DNA of 64,000 nt from contig JADKJL010000012.1 in the NCBI GenBank assembly GCA_016721015.1, positions 1 through 64,000 of the forward strand. Reading direction: 5' to 3'. Below the pieces are notes generated by a model. The model saw nothing but the letters and a program-made list of their open reading frames with translations, searched no databases and was not told the origin of the DNA. Below, piece by piece: positions 54,823 through 64,000 of this stretch. The stretch comes from Lysobacterales bacterium (GTDB taxonomy: Bacteria; Pseudomonadota; Gammaproteobacteria; Xanthomonadales; Rhodanobacteraceae). Both the position numbers and the translations under genes were made by a program. The stretch's first letter is position 1; each line of letters opens with the position of its first letter.

Positions 54823-57800
54823 ATGAATATTCGATATGCGCAGGAACGCAGCAAACGCGTGCTTGCCGGCTGCGTGATTGCAGCCTTGTTTTCCACAATT
54901 ACCTACGCAAAGGAGTTTCCGAAGAATCTTGGTTACGGGCTGGATGCCCTGGTCGAGAACTCGGCAGCCTTGCGCGCTGGCAATGCGCCAACGCCGCTCT
55001 ACAACGGCTACACGACCGAGGCGGCCGCCTATTATGGTAGCCGTGCGATTCGCGAAGAAAACGGCGCACGCGTGCTCGTCGACATCGTCCTCGACGGACG
55101 GGTCCCGCTCGCTTCGGTCCGCGCTGCCATTCAGGCGAAAATCGCCAGCTTCAGCGAAACGGCTGCGGATGCAAAGTATCGACGCACCGGCATCCTCGAA
55201 GGTTACATCTCGGTCGATGATGTCCCCGAAATCGCCTATCTCGCTGGAGTCCGATCGGTCTTCCTTGGACTGAAGCCGGATCTGGAATCAACCCGCGACC
55301 AACTCGATGCGACCTCTCCCAAGGCGGCTGGCGGAAGCGGCGTGAACGGCATTCCGACTGTCACATACAACAAGCTGGGAACCGCGTTCGACCAGGGCGT
55401 TGTTCAACATCGCGTCTACGAGATCAACCAGTTCTACAATCCAAATGCCGCGGTCAACTGGGACGGAGCGGGCATTTCGCTGGCCGCCATGTCGGACAGC
55501 TACGATACCCGTTCAGCCGCACCCCACGCAGCGGCCGGGGTCGCCAGTTTCGACTTGCCGGGTGCTGCCGGAAACCCGCTCAATACACAACCGGTTGAGG
55601 TACTTGTCGAAGGTCCGCCGGCATCGACCGACGAAGGTCGAGGCATGGTCGAGATTCTGTACAAGATGGCTCCGCGTGCACGCCTGTCGTTTGCCAGCGG
55701 TTCGCTCGGCGAAGTCGCCTTTGCAAACAGCATCCGAACGCTGGCGTCACTTCCCGGATACACCAATCCCCAGGGTTTTGCAGCCGATGTCATCGTCGAC
55801 GACATCAGTTACGGCGGCGAGCCGTTCTACGGCGAAAGCATCATCGGCAAGGCGATCGATGAGGTCGCTGCTGCAGGCGTCTCGTATTTCTCTTCGGCTG
55901 GCAACAATGTCGGCATCAATGCCTACGAATCGGCACTGCGCATTGTGCCGAACGGCGTGGGCAATACTGCAGCCACCAACGCCGCACTGGTCGGAACCAA
56001 CATCGATCTGACCGGCGTGCCTGCAGAGCTTTATGCCGGCGGCTTCCACAACTTCAACCCACTATCGGGCGCACGTGACGTGGCGCAGCTCGTCAATATG
56101 CCGACGACCGGGCAATCGTCCGAAATGCAGTGGGACGACCCGTACGACCAGCGTGATTTGCAACTGGACCAGCCACCGATCTTCAGCGCAACGGGAACGA
56201 TCTCGAACGCGACTCCAACCGCGACGTTCGACGCAACCACGACACCCGTGCTGCCGGTTTTTGTTGCGGGCCAGCCCTACGTGATCCAGGAAACGGCGAC
56301 CAGTGGCGATTTGGATGGCATTGTGAACATTTACGATCCGAGCAATACCCTGGTCGTGAGTCAGGATACCGGCACGGATGAAACCGTCCAGTTCTTCGCA
56401 CCGGTTGGCGGCCAGTATCGCATCGTGCTTACCCGCTATCTGACGACAGCAGGTGATTTCACGCTGACGATCAATACCGCTCAGGGCTCTGCAGGCGTGA
56501 CGACGGATTTGAACCTGCTTGTGTTTCGGGCTGACACTGGCGCCTATATCGCCACCCGGTCGCTGACCACGAACAATCTCGCGAATAATCGCCCGGTTGA
56601 GCTCGGTTCCATTGCGTCACCATCGGGCCAGAGCCAGATCCAGTTCGTCATCGCGCGTGCCAATATTCCGGTTGCCAGCCAGTTGCCGACCGTGGTGCGT
56701 TGGTCGGTGCGCGGAAATGGCGCGGGTGGAATCGGTCCGGCCGAGTACTTTACCTACAACGCCGTCACCACCAAGGGACATGCTACCGCCAAGGGTTGCA
56801 ACGGAACGGCCGCGTATAGCGTTTTCCGTGCCAATCTTCCCGAGGCGTATACCTCTCCGGGTCCGGCAACCATCTACTTTGATGAAAATGCCAATCGCCT
56901 GGCGGTTCCTGAAGTCCGTGAAGTGCCACGCGTCGCTGCGGCAGATGCCGCGAACACCTCTGCGTTTGGCGGCGATTCCAGCGGCGATCTTGATACCAAC
57001 CCGAACTTTTCCGGCACCAGCGCCGCCGCACCGCACGCTGCTGCAATTGCGGGCCTCGTCCTGCAGTCACGGGGTGGTCCGCGATCGGTTACTCCCGCCG
57101 CGATGACGAGCTTGCTGCAGACGACCGCATTCCCGCATGATCTTGATCCATCGTCCGCTTCGGGAGCGGCCGCCACCTCAAACGGCAGCGGCACGGTTGT
57201 CATAACGATCGATTCGGACAACGATGCCAACGGTCTCACTGGGCAGAACGATCCGAACTCAATCGGAATCTCCTACGTGGGCACCGGCTCGATCACGAGC
57301 ATCACGTTCAATCCGGCCGGCACTCCGGCGGGCGGCGGAAACGTGACTGGTGGCAACAACGGGGTTGCCGACAACGTCGGTTCCAATCCGGCCACGGTTT
57401 CGTACTTCGAGAACAATTTTCCCGGCCTCGTTTTTCTGCCGGGCACCAAGGCGTTCACGCTCGGCTCGCTCACCGGCATCAGCCCAGGGGATATCACGGC
57501 ACCGTCAAGCGTGACCCCGTTCACCGGGTTTTCGAATCTCGCCCCGGCACCGTCCAACGGAACCACTCACTTCTGGACAATGGCCATCGGCTTCAACCCG
57601 GGCACATTCAGTGCCGGAAAAGTGGTCCGCTTCACCGTTGGCCGCGGTGCTCAGCACTCGGCAGTGACGGGTAACGGCACCGTGATCGGCCCGGGGACAA
57701 CAACATCGAATCCGATCGCTGATCTGTTTGGTGGTGGCGTGTTCCTGCCGGCAGGGACAGTCGTCAATGACGGCATGACGTTCAGTGGCATGATGGCGGA

Positions 57801-57924
57801 CGGCAGCACGTTCACTGGCACGATCAAGAATGCGATCGGGCATGGCTTCTCTCCTGTCGACGGTTATGGATTCATCAATGCGGCAAAAGCGATCGACCTG
57901 ATCTTCGCCAATGGCTTCGACTGA
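54823..57924 (+). CDS. Secreted subtilase-like protease
   Basis: This 1033-aa protein begins with a signal peptide (MNIRYAQERSKRVLAGCVIAALFSTITYA). The catalytic Asp is in AAMSDSYD (about residue 225). The expected His position is replaced by DEGRGMVEI (about 270), as in S8-like proteins related to sedolisins. The oxyanion segment is VIVDDISYG and the serine motif FSGTSAAAPHAAAIAG (about 729). A pre-peptidase-like beta domain (residues about 480-570) and a C-terminal Gly/Ser-rich region follow. It ends IDLIFANGFD. It would be an extracellular protease. Confidence 0.87.
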   Translation: MNIRYAQERSKRVLAGCVIAALFSTITYAKEFPKNLGYGLDALVENSAALRAGNAPTPLYNGYTTEAAAYYGSRAIREENGARVLVDIVLDGRVPLASVRAAIQAKIASFSETAADAKYRRTGILEGYISVDDVPEIAYLAGVRSVFLGLKPDLESTRDQLDATSPKAAGGSGVNGIPTVTYNKLGTAFDQGVVQHRVYEINQFYNPNAAVNWDGAGISLAAMSDSYDTRSAAPHAAAGVASFDLPGAAGNPLNTQPVEVLVEGPPASTDEGRGMVEILYKMAPRARLSFASGSLGEVAFANSIRTLASLPGYTNPQGFAADVIVDDISYGGEPFYGESIIGKAIDEVAAAGVSYFSSAGNNVGINAYESALRIVPNGVGNTAATNAALVGTNIDLTGVPAELYAGGFHNFNPLSGARDVAQLVNMPTTGQSSEMQWDDPYDQRDLQLDQPPIFSATGTISNATPTATFDATTTPVLPVFVAGQPYVIQETATSGDLDGIVNIYDPSNTLVVSQDTGTDETVQFFAPVGGQYRIVLTRYLTTAGDFTLTINTAQGSAGVTTDLNLLVFRADTGAYIATRSLTTNNLANNRPVELGSIASPSGQSQIQFVIARANIPVASQLPTVVRWSVRGNGAGGIGPAEYFTYNAVTTKGHATAKGCNGTAAYSVFRANLPEAYTSPGPATIYFDENANRLAVPEVREVPRVAAADAANTSAFGGDSSGDLDTNPNFSGTSAAAPHAAAIAGLVLQSRGGPRSVTPAAMTSLLQTTAFPHDLDPSSASGAAATSNGSGTVVITIDSDNDANGLTGQNDPNSIGISYVGTGSITSITFNPAGTPAGGGNVTGGNNGVADNVGSNPATVSYFENNFPGLVFLPGTKAFTLGSLTGISPGDITAPSSVTPFTGFSNLAPAPSNGTTHFWTMAIGFNPGTFSAGKVVRFTVGRGAQHSAVTGNGTVIGPGTTTSNPIADLFGGGVFLPAGTVVNDGMTFSGMMADGSTFTGTIKNAIGHGFSPVDGYGFINAAKAIDLIFANGFD

Positions 57925-58541
57925 GCGCTCATAAGTGCATGAGAACCGGGCGGGTTCGCCCGCCCGGTTCATCCTTGAGCAAGAACGGCCCGGCCACGCA
58001 CTGGAATGTTATCCGACGCACGGCCACGCCCAAGTGGCAAACGTTTCGCTACACGATTCGAAACGATCAATCAAATCCGTTGCCAAGAACCCGGTCATCC
58101 GGCAGCAACCTCCAGCCCATGCCATGAAGCGGGCTGGGCATCACAATTTGCCAATCGAAATGCAGCAACTCGACTTCCTCACCGCATCGGCTGCTGCGTG
58201 TTCGCATCATCGATGAAATCACTGCCCGTGAGTGCCCCGCTCGCAATCCTCAGATTCGGCATTGGGTCAGGTTGCGAAAGCAATTTGAACCCGGATTGAT
58301 CCACCACCGTCACGATCAACATGCCGCTCCAAGCTCATTCGAGCTGGCGACGGGCGACGGATCTCCCGGCGGCTTCGCTTGTTTGTGGCTTATCAGAAAA
58401 CCAGGTTCAATTCAGCTGCGGCCGAATGCGGGAGACGCAGTTGAATTCCAGGGCACTGCCCAATCGCCTGCCCTTCATGGTTTACCCGCCCAGGAACCTG
58501 CAAAATCGGTTCACCGAAACTGAAACCTGCCCGGAACAGCA
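57925..58541. other. Intergenic region between the subtilase and cpdB
   Basis: This 617-bp region holds a terminator-like hairpin (57943-57970) near its left end and no other clear feature. A weak start region for cpdB precedes ATG 58542. Confidence 0.45.
57943..57970 (+). terminator. Terminator-like hairpin after the subtilase gene
   Basis: GAACCGGGCGGG, loop TTCG, then its exact complement: a 12-bp stem. Only a weak T-run follows. It is 19 bp after the stop at 57924. Confidence 0.55.
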
Positions 58542-60557
58542 ATGATTTCCAGAACGCTTGCCACCGCATTCGTCGCTATATCGACCTTGTCGATGCTGGC
58601 CTGCGCCCCCTCGCTGACACGGTCAACCGATCTGGCGGACGGCACGCAAGCCACCCTTGCCATTCTCGAATCGACCGACCTCCATTCAAATGTCATGAGT
58701 TACGACTACTACAAGCTCGCCGAGGATGATTCGCTCGGCTTCGAGCGCATGGCTACCCTGGTTGCCGATGCGCGCACGCAATACCCGAATACGCTGCTGT
58801 TCGACGCCGGTGACACCATCCAGGGCACCGCCCTGGCCGATTGGCAGGCGCGTGGAAAGCCGCTTGGTTGCGATCAGGAACTGGCCATGTACAAAGCCAT
58901 GGACCTGCTTGGCTACGATGGCGGCACGATCGGCAACCACGAGTTCAACTACGGTCTGCCCTATTTGAGCCAGGTCACCAATCAGCCAATGGCCATCCAA
59001 GGCATCGCCCAGCGGCGGTGCAAGGGCCCGGGTTTCCCGCTGGTACTGGCGAACGTGTTCAACGCCCACGATGGCAAGCCGCTGTATCCACCCACGGCCT
59101 TGCTGAAGCGTAAGCTCAAGGCAATCGACCCACATGGCAAGGCCATCGAGGTGCCCATCCAGATCGGCATCATCGGTTTCACACCGCCGCCGATCCTGCT
59201 CTGGGATCACAACAACCTCGACGGCAAGGTGACCACGATCGGTGTGGTCGAAGCGGCTCGCCGCTATGCCCCTGCGCTGCGGGCCGAGGGTGCCGACATC
59301 ATTGTCGCAATCTCGCACGGCGGCATCGACACTCGCGACTACACCGAGCAGATGGAAAATGCGAACTGGTACCTGGCCGAGGTGCCGGATATCGATGTGC
59401 TACTGATGGGGCATTCGCATCAGGTATTTCCCGATCCGGGCAACGAAAAATCGCGCTACAACGGTCTGCCCGATGTCGACAATGAGCGCGGCTTCATCCA
59501 CGGCAAACCGGCCGTGATGGGCAACATGTGGGGCAAGAGTCTCGGACTGATCGAACTCGGCCTCGTTCGACATGACGGGCACTGGCGGATCGACCCATCC
59601 CTCACACATGCCGAGGTGCGCCATATCCGCGGCAAGGATGGCGTGGTGGTCGCGGCGGACCCCGCCATCGGCGCTGCCATCAGCGCCGAGCATGAGGCCA
59701 CGATTGCCTATGTCTCGGCACCGATCGGTGCCAGCGATTTCCCGATGACGACCTATTTCACCGCCATCGGCGATGTCAGCGCAATCCAGCCGGTCAACAG
59801 TGCGCAGAGAGCGTATGTCGAGCACTACATCAATGAAAACATGCCCGAACTGAAAGGCATACCGGTACTCTCGGCGGCGGCTCCATTCAAGGCCGGGTTT
59901 GGTGGTGCCACCGACTTCACCGACATCGGCGCCGGTCCACTTGCGATCCGCAATGCGGCCGATCTCTACCTGTATCCGAACACCCTTTCGGCGCTGAAAA
60001 TCGATGGCGCCGGGATCAAGGCCTGGCTGGAAAAATCAGCGGGCTATTTCAACCGCATCGATGCGCAACTGTCGATCCCGCAGGAGCTGGTCAACCGCAA
60101 GACACCCAGCTACAACTTCGACGTTATCCAGGGCAACATCCGCTATGCGATCGATCTCGGCAAGCCGTTTGGCGAGCGTATCGTCGATCTGCGTTTCAAC
60201 GGCCGCCCGATTGATCCGCACCAGGCATTCATCCTGGCGACAAACAACTATCGCGCCAGCGGCGGTGGCGACTTCCCGGCCACGGGTGGCGCGCATGTCG
60301 TCCTCAACGCACCGGACATGAATCGGCAAATCCTGATCGACTGGGTCAGGCAACGTCGCCAGCTCAGTCTCGAACAGGATGGCGCCGACCGACCCTGGCG
60401 CTTCGTTGCGCTGCGCACCAGGGGAGCAATTGTTTTTCACGCTGCCAGCGGAAAAGCCGACCAGGCGCGAACGCTCGGCCTCATCGGTGTGCGTGAAGCC
60501 AGCCGCGACAACGATGGCATGTCGACCTATACAATCGACCTTTCCGGATCCGACTGA
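58542..60557 (+). CDS. cpdB: 2',3'-cyclic-nucleotide 2'-phosphodiesterase / 3'-nucleotidase
   Basis: CpdB is a periplasmic enzyme that recovers nucleosides from 2',3'-cyclic nucleotides. The 671-aa product has a leader MISRTLATAFVAISTLSMLAC with a lipobox-like LAC. It then shows calcineurin-type metal motifs ILESTDLHSNV, LLFDAGDTIQG, TIGNHEFNYG, AISHGG and MGHSHQVFPDPG. The C-terminal nucleotide-binding domain includes NNYRASGGGDFPATGG. It is intact. Confidence 0.94.
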   Translation: MISRTLATAFVAISTLSMLACAPSLTRSTDLADGTQATLAILESTDLHSNVMSYDYYKLAEDDSLGFERMATLVADARTQYPNTLLFDAGDTIQGTALADWQARGKPLGCDQELAMYKAMDLLGYDGGTIGNHEFNYGLPYLSQVTNQPMAIQGIAQRRCKGPGFPLVLANVFNAHDGKPLYPPTALLKRKLKAIDPHGKAIEVPIQIGIIGFTPPPILLWDHNNLDGKVTTIGVVEAARRYAPALRAEGADIIVAISHGGIDTRDYTEQMENANWYLAEVPDIDVLLMGHSHQVFPDPGNEKSRYNGLPDVDNERGFIHGKPAVMGNMWGKSLGLIELGLVRHDGHWRIDPSLTHAEVRHIRGKDGVVVAADPAIGAAISAEHEATIAYVSAPIGASDFPMTTYFTAIGDVSAIQPVNSAQRAYVEHYINENMPELKGIPVLSAAAPFKAGFGGATDFTDIGAGPLAIRNAADLYLYPNTLSALKIDGAGIKAWLEKSAGYFNRIDAQLSIPQELVNRKTPSYNFDVIQGNIRYAIDLGKPFGERIVDLRFNGRPIDPHQAFILATNNYRASGGGDFPATGGAHVVLNAPDMNRQILIDWVRQRRQLSLEQDGADRPWRFVALRTRGAIVFHAASGKADQARTLGLIGVREASRDNDGMSTYTIDLSGSD

Positions 60558-60589
60558 CCAGCCCGGTCGGCCCCTTGGCGCGAGGCTCC

Positions 60590-62143
60590 ATGCATAACGG
60601 CGCATCAATCCACCGTCCACATCGCCTTGCGCGCCGAGTGCTCGCCCTGAGCCTGATTGCGGCTCTCTCCGAGGCGGTTGCCGTCGCAGCTGCCCTGCCC
60701 GCCGACATTCCCCGGCAATGGCCACTGCCGCACGAGCGCAGTGCGCAGATCACGCCCTTGCGCGCACGCCTCGACGCCATGCGCCTCTCGCGGCCTGCGC
60801 CTGCAGGGGCACAACCGCGCGTGCTCAACGTCACCAGCTGCGCCGACGACGATTCCGCAGGTAGTTTGCGCACCGAGCTCGAGCTGGCCCTCAGCGGCGA
60901 CACCCTCGACCTGTCCAGGCTGACCTGCAGCACGATCAGCCTGAGCCAGGGTGCGCTCAAGGTCGAACTCGACGATCTGACCCTGATCGGTCCCGGCGCC
61001 GATCGCCTGACCCTCGATGCAGCTGGTCGCGACCGCATCCTGCTCCATCCAGGCTCGGGAACGCTGACGATCGAGGGCCTGACCCTGGCCCACGGTCGCT
61101 TCGACGCGGTCGACAACGATGTCGGCTTTGGCGGTTGTGTCGCCACGGGATCTGATCTGGTCCTGCGCCACAGTGTCATCCGCGATTGCCTCGCCGTCGG
61201 CGTTGGTTCCTACGGCGGTGCCGTGCTGTCGGGGTACCTGACCATGAGCAACAGCACGGTCTCCGGCAGCACCGCCTTCGGCGATCATCCGACCAATGGC
61301 ACGGCCGCCTATGGCGGCGGTGTGTTCGCCTACGGGGTGAGGATTCTCGACAGCACGATTTCGGGCAATTCGGCAATCGGCACCGACAATGCACCGCTGT
61401 CGCACTGGGAAATCGGCGGCGGCCTCTTCATCGCCCGCAACGGCGGCAGCATCGAGCGATCCACAATCAGCGACAACTTCGCAATCCGCTTTGCCGGTGG
61501 CCTGACCCAGGAAGGCGAACTCGAACTGCGCAATTCGACGATCAGCGGCAATTCCACCGCGCAGGATGACGGCGGCGGCCTGCGTGTGCGCCAGAGCACG
61601 TCCATTCGCGTGATCAACTCGACCATCTCCGGCAACCATGCAGGATCTCGCGGTGGCGGCATCTCGTTCATCGACAATGCCCTGCCATCGACCCTGATCA
61701 GCACGATCGTTGCCGACAACCAATCATCATTCGGTGACGATGATGTCTACAGCACGATGCCCCTGCCGGTATCCGGATCGCACAACCTCGTCATGCACTC
61801 GGCTGCCAACCCGCAGCTGCCAGCGGACACCCTCGGCGACAATCCGTTGCTGCTGCCACTGGCTGACAATGGCGGCCCGACCCGAACCCATGCCCTGCCC
61901 GCCGACAGTCCGGCCATCGACAACGGCGACAACCCCGACTCCCGTTCGACCGACCAGCGCGGTGCCGACTACCTGCGCGAATACAACGGAAGCGCCGACA
62001 TCGGCGCATTCGAGAAACAAGGCATCGCCACAGTCAGCGTGCCGCTTGATGGACTGAGCCGGGCGGCAGCCCTGATCCTGGCCGGACTGCTTGCCATCAG
62101 CGCAGGACTGCGACGGCGCCGCGAGCGGCAATCATCGAACTGA
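60590..62143 (+). CDS. Surface beta-helix protein with C-terminal sorting-like tail
   Basis: The 517-aa product starts with a leader (RRVLALSLIAALSEAVAVAAALPAD). Residues about 150-390 are a right-handed parallel beta-helix with GGG and NSTISGN repeats. A choice-of-anchor-type block follows (PLLLPLADNGGPTRTHALPADSPAIDNGDN, DQRG). The C-terminus has VSVPLDGLSRAAALILAGLL, a hydrophobic stretch and RRRRER. That is the form of PEP-CTERM/IPTL-CTERM-like sorting signals, though no canonical motif is present. ATG 60590 follows GAGG. Confidence 0.75.
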   Translation: MHNGASIHRPHRLARRVLALSLIAALSEAVAVAAALPADIPRQWPLPHERSAQITPLRARLDAMRLSRPAPAGAQPRVLNVTSCADDDSAGSLRTELELALSGDTLDLSRLTCSTISLSQGALKVELDDLTLIGPGADRLTLDAAGRDRILLHPGSGTLTIEGLTLAHGRFDAVDNDVGFGGCVATGSDLVLRHSVIRDCLAVGVGSYGGAVLSGYLTMSNSTVSGSTAFGDHPTNGTAAYGGGVFAYGVRILDSTISGNSAIGTDNAPLSHWEIGGGLFIARNGGSIERSTISDNFAIRFAGGLTQEGELELRNSTISGNSTAQDDGGGLRVRQSTSIRVINSTISGNHAGSRGGGISFIDNALPSTLISTIVADNQSSFGDDDVYSTMPLPVSGSHNLVMHSAANPQLPADTLGDNPLLLPLADNGGPTRTHALPADSPAIDNGDNPDSRSTDQRGADYLREYNGSADIGAFEKQGIATVSVPLDGLSRAAALILAGLLAISAGLRRRRERQSSN

Positions 62144-62262
62144 CCCATCGGTGAGGAAACGCTGCCCGCGGCAATCGTCTTGCCGCAGGCTCGAATCGGG
62201 TTCGTACCGGATCCCACCTATCCGCTACCGGCCTGCCGACATCGTCTTGAACGAACCCGCTG

Positions 62263-62721
62263 CTACTTCACCGTCACGGTGATCTTGTCCGACACGATCG
62301 GCGGATCGAACTGCATGTGCAGGGCGTCAGCCAGGTCAAGCTGCAGACTGTGCTTGCCCGGAGCAAGCTTGATCGTGGTTTCGGTCTGGCCGCCGCCAAA
62401 ATGGACGTGATGGTCATCGGCGGGAATCGGTTGATCGAGTGGCGGCAGCGCATCGACGTCGATCAGCAGATGATGATGGCCGGTGCCTTGCTTCATGGCA
62501 CCTGCCGGAGATACACCCATGCCACGCAAGCCGAAGCGCACGGTGAACTCCTGCGAAACCGTCTCGCCATCCTTTGGCGAAATGAGGTAGAGCTCGACAC
62601 CGGATGGTGCCGTTGTGCGCGGCAGACTCAACGCCTTGCCGTCATCGGCGGCAGCCGGAAACATGAACAGGCTGGCACCAGCGAACACGAATGCACCTAG
62701 CAACAGTTTCGGATGTGGCAT
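62263..62721 (-). CDS. DUF4399 family periplasmic protein
   Basis: This 152-aa product has a signal peptide (MPHPKLLLGAFVFAGASLFMFPAAADDG). The mature domain shows the DUF4399 features VELYLISPKDGETV, GTGHHHLLIDVDALPP, HVHFGGGQTETTIKLAPGKHSLQL. The His-rich region could bind metal. Function is unknown. Confidence 0.85.
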   Translation of the reverse strand: MPHPKLLLGAFVFAGASLFMFPAAADDGKALSLPRTTAPSGVELYLISPKDGETVSQEFTVRFGLRGMGVSPAGAMKQGTGHHHLLIDVDALPPLDQPIPADDHHVHFGGGQTETTIKLAPGKHSLQLDLADALHMQFDPPIVSDKITVTVK

Positions 62722-62946
62722 TGGACTTCTCCTTTACTGGCGGGAAACACGTTCCATCATGCCATCGGGATGATGAATGGGTGAGCTATTGATCAGGCCC
62801 GTGAGCACAGGGACATTGCCTGACTCTTCCTCCCGTGGGCAGAAGAAGCAGTTGAAGGGGAAAGAGAAGGCCGTTCGACACCGGTCATGATTTCGCAGTC
62901 GGCGCGAACATATCGAACCAATTTCATGCGCAATGCAGAATAAGTG

Positions 62947-62975
62947 TTGACGATCCTGCCCACACTCCTTATTCT
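62947..62975 (+). promoter_or_regulatory. Sigma-70 promoter of the tRNA cluster
   Basis: TTGACG (62947-62952) and TATTCT (62970-62975), spaced by 17 bp, with the tRNA-Ala 5' end 12 bp after the -10 box. Confidence 0.75.
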
Positions 62976-62987
62976 CTCGCGCCTCCC

Positions 62988-63063
<76 letters not shown>

Positions 63064-63098
63064 GATTTACGATCAGGTTTTCCAAGGTTTCTCTATGC

Positions 63099-63174
63099 GT
63101 CCCCATCGTCTAGAGGCCCAGGACACCGCCCTTTCACGGCAGTAACAGGGGTTCGAATCCCCTTGGGGACGCCA
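63099..63174 (+). tRNA. tRNA-Glu (TTC anticodon)
   Basis: GTCCCCA pairs with TGGGGAC; the anticodon loop CTTTCAC gives TTC; the T-arm is GGGGTTCGAATCCCC. The CCA end is encoded. This tRNA is the substrate of the GltX at 53084. Confidence 0.96.
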
Positions 63175-63247
63175 GTGACGATCAGGCTCGCGAAATCGAA
63201 CCGGATCGGTGAGAATAGCGGATTGCGCAGGATGCGCTGAAAAATGT

Positions 63248-63324
63248 GGAGCGGTAGTTCAGCTGGTTAGAATGCTGGCCTGTCACGCCGGAGGTCGCGG
63301 GTTCGAGTCCCGTCCGCTCCGCCA
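63248..63324 (+). tRNA. tRNA-Asp (GTC anticodon)
   Basis: GGAGCGG pairs with CCGCTCC; the anticodon loop CTGTCAC gives GTC; the T-arm is GCGGGTTCGAGTCCCGT; the CCA end is encoded. Confidence 0.96.
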
Positions 63325-63336
63325 CTTTTCACAAGA

Positions 63337-63360
63337 AAACCCGCGAATGCGGGTTTTTTT
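63337..63360 (+). terminator. Rho-independent terminator of the tRNA cluster
   Basis: AAACCCGC, loop GAAT, GCGGGTTT, then a run of T (63337-63360), starting 12 bp after tRNA-Asp. Confidence 0.9.
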
Positions 63361-63387
63361 GTGCGCGCATTGGGGCCATTGCCGGTT

Positions 63388-63882
63388 TCAACCCAGCGCG
63401 CCAGGCGCGAGCATCGTGCTGGAATCGGCCAGTTCCAGCGTGCCGATCGAATGCCCTTGCTCGGCCAGATATTCGAGCCAGCGATTGAGGAACGAGCTCT
63501 GCCGCACGCGACGCTCGAAAATCGTGTGCGCGGGCGGCAATGGCCCGATTGCCCGTTCGAGACGCAGATCCGAGTGATAGCTCAGCACCTCGGCCATGCG
63601 CGCATCGCGATACATGCGGATATTCGCCGAGGGCACGAGGCCACCGGTTTCTGCATCACGCAAGCAATAGGTAAGGATCAGATCGACCGTGTAGCGATGC
63701 TGCTCGATGACTTCAAGCAGCACATCGAGTTGATCATCCACCGAGGAGCGATAGCAACCTGCCACCAGGCGCTGGGGCGCGAACAAGCGGGCCAGCCGAT
63801 GATAGTTCTCGGCATGCATTCCCATCAGCCAGGAAAACCGGCTGGGCAGTGCGGAAACGCGATGGGCGGTCAAGGTCGACAT
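63388..63882 (-). CDS. DUF1249 / YqiB family protein
   Basis: The 164-aa product is similar to E. coli YqiB along its length: HAENYHRLARLFAP, then VDLILTYCLRD, NIRMYRDARMAEVLSY, and SSFLNRWLEYLAEQGHSI at the end. It is cytoplasmic and of unknown function. It converges on the tRNA cluster. Confidence 0.9.
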   Translation of the reverse strand: MSTLTAHRVSALPSRFSWLMGMHAENYHRLARLFAPQRLVAGCYRSSVDDQLDVLLEVIEQHRYTVDLILTYCLRDAETGGLVPSANIRMYRDARMAEVLSYHSDLRLERAIGPLPPAHTIFERRVRQSSFLNRWLEYLAEQGHSIGTLELADSSTMLAPGALG

Positions 63883-64000
63883 GGATCGATCATAGCATCG
63901 GGTTTTCTGCCGACCAGTCTGTTGCAGAAGCGCATTTCGGGCGTACTATCGAGGTCTCGCCTGTCACCTCCCGATCACTTGGCTGATCGCGAAAAGCGCC

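Overview
The window looks like chromosomal DNA of a GC-rich gammaproteobacterium, most likely a member of the Lysobacterales (Xanthomonadales, Rhodanobacteraceae-like). This rests on overall codon use, a YqiB/DUF1249 protein, a histidine-degradation route using HutF, and several secreted proteins, two of which end in IFANGFD, a tail I associate with that order. The assignment is inference; no rRNA is present. There are three tRNAs, no CRISPR array and no prophage.

Positions 1-16366 are an accessory island on the minus strand with visibly lower GC than the rest. It holds an intact three-gene module: a giant IPT/TIG-repeat surface protein, a small regulatory-like-domain lipoprotein, and a large secreted protein with a zinc phospholipase C / P1-nuclease signature. 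A tandem, degraded second copy of the same module lies immediately downstream. The second copy was hit by an IS1111-type (IS110 family) element, which was itself hit by an IS21-family element flanked by a 9-nt direct repeat, so the order of events can be read.

Positions 16633-36700 are mixed housekeeping and small metabolic genes: rraA, an alpha/beta hydrolase, two VOC proteins, a periplasmic RidA, an MscK-like channel broken by two frameshifts, a frameshifted YajD HNH protein, an endonuclease/phosphatase-fold lipoprotein, a YebC regulator, a PhzF-like protein, an acyltransferase, a class IV aminotransferase, two MAPEG proteins, an EamA transporter, a threonine-synthase-like gene lacking its PLP lysine, and a hipBA toxin-antitoxin pair. 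Two different MITE-like inverted-repeat elements and a 54-nt perfect palindrome sit between genes.

Positions 36740-46826 carry histidine utilisation genes hutU, hutF and hutI (hutH and hutG are not in the window). They are mixed with a DUF2167 membrane-protein operon that reads in frame into hutU, a nucleotide pyrophosphatase-like lipoprotein, a secreted propeller-like protein and a patatin coupled to hutI.

Positions 47773-64000 hold a large secreted orphan, ribosomal protein bTHX, a zinc locus (zur, a Zur box, a MerC-like membrane protein and a CDF exporter), gltX, a secreted subtilase, cpdB, a beta-helix surface protein with a C-terminal anchor, a DUF4399 protein, a tRNA-Ala/Glu/Asp cluster with a clear promoter and terminator, and a DUF1249 gene.
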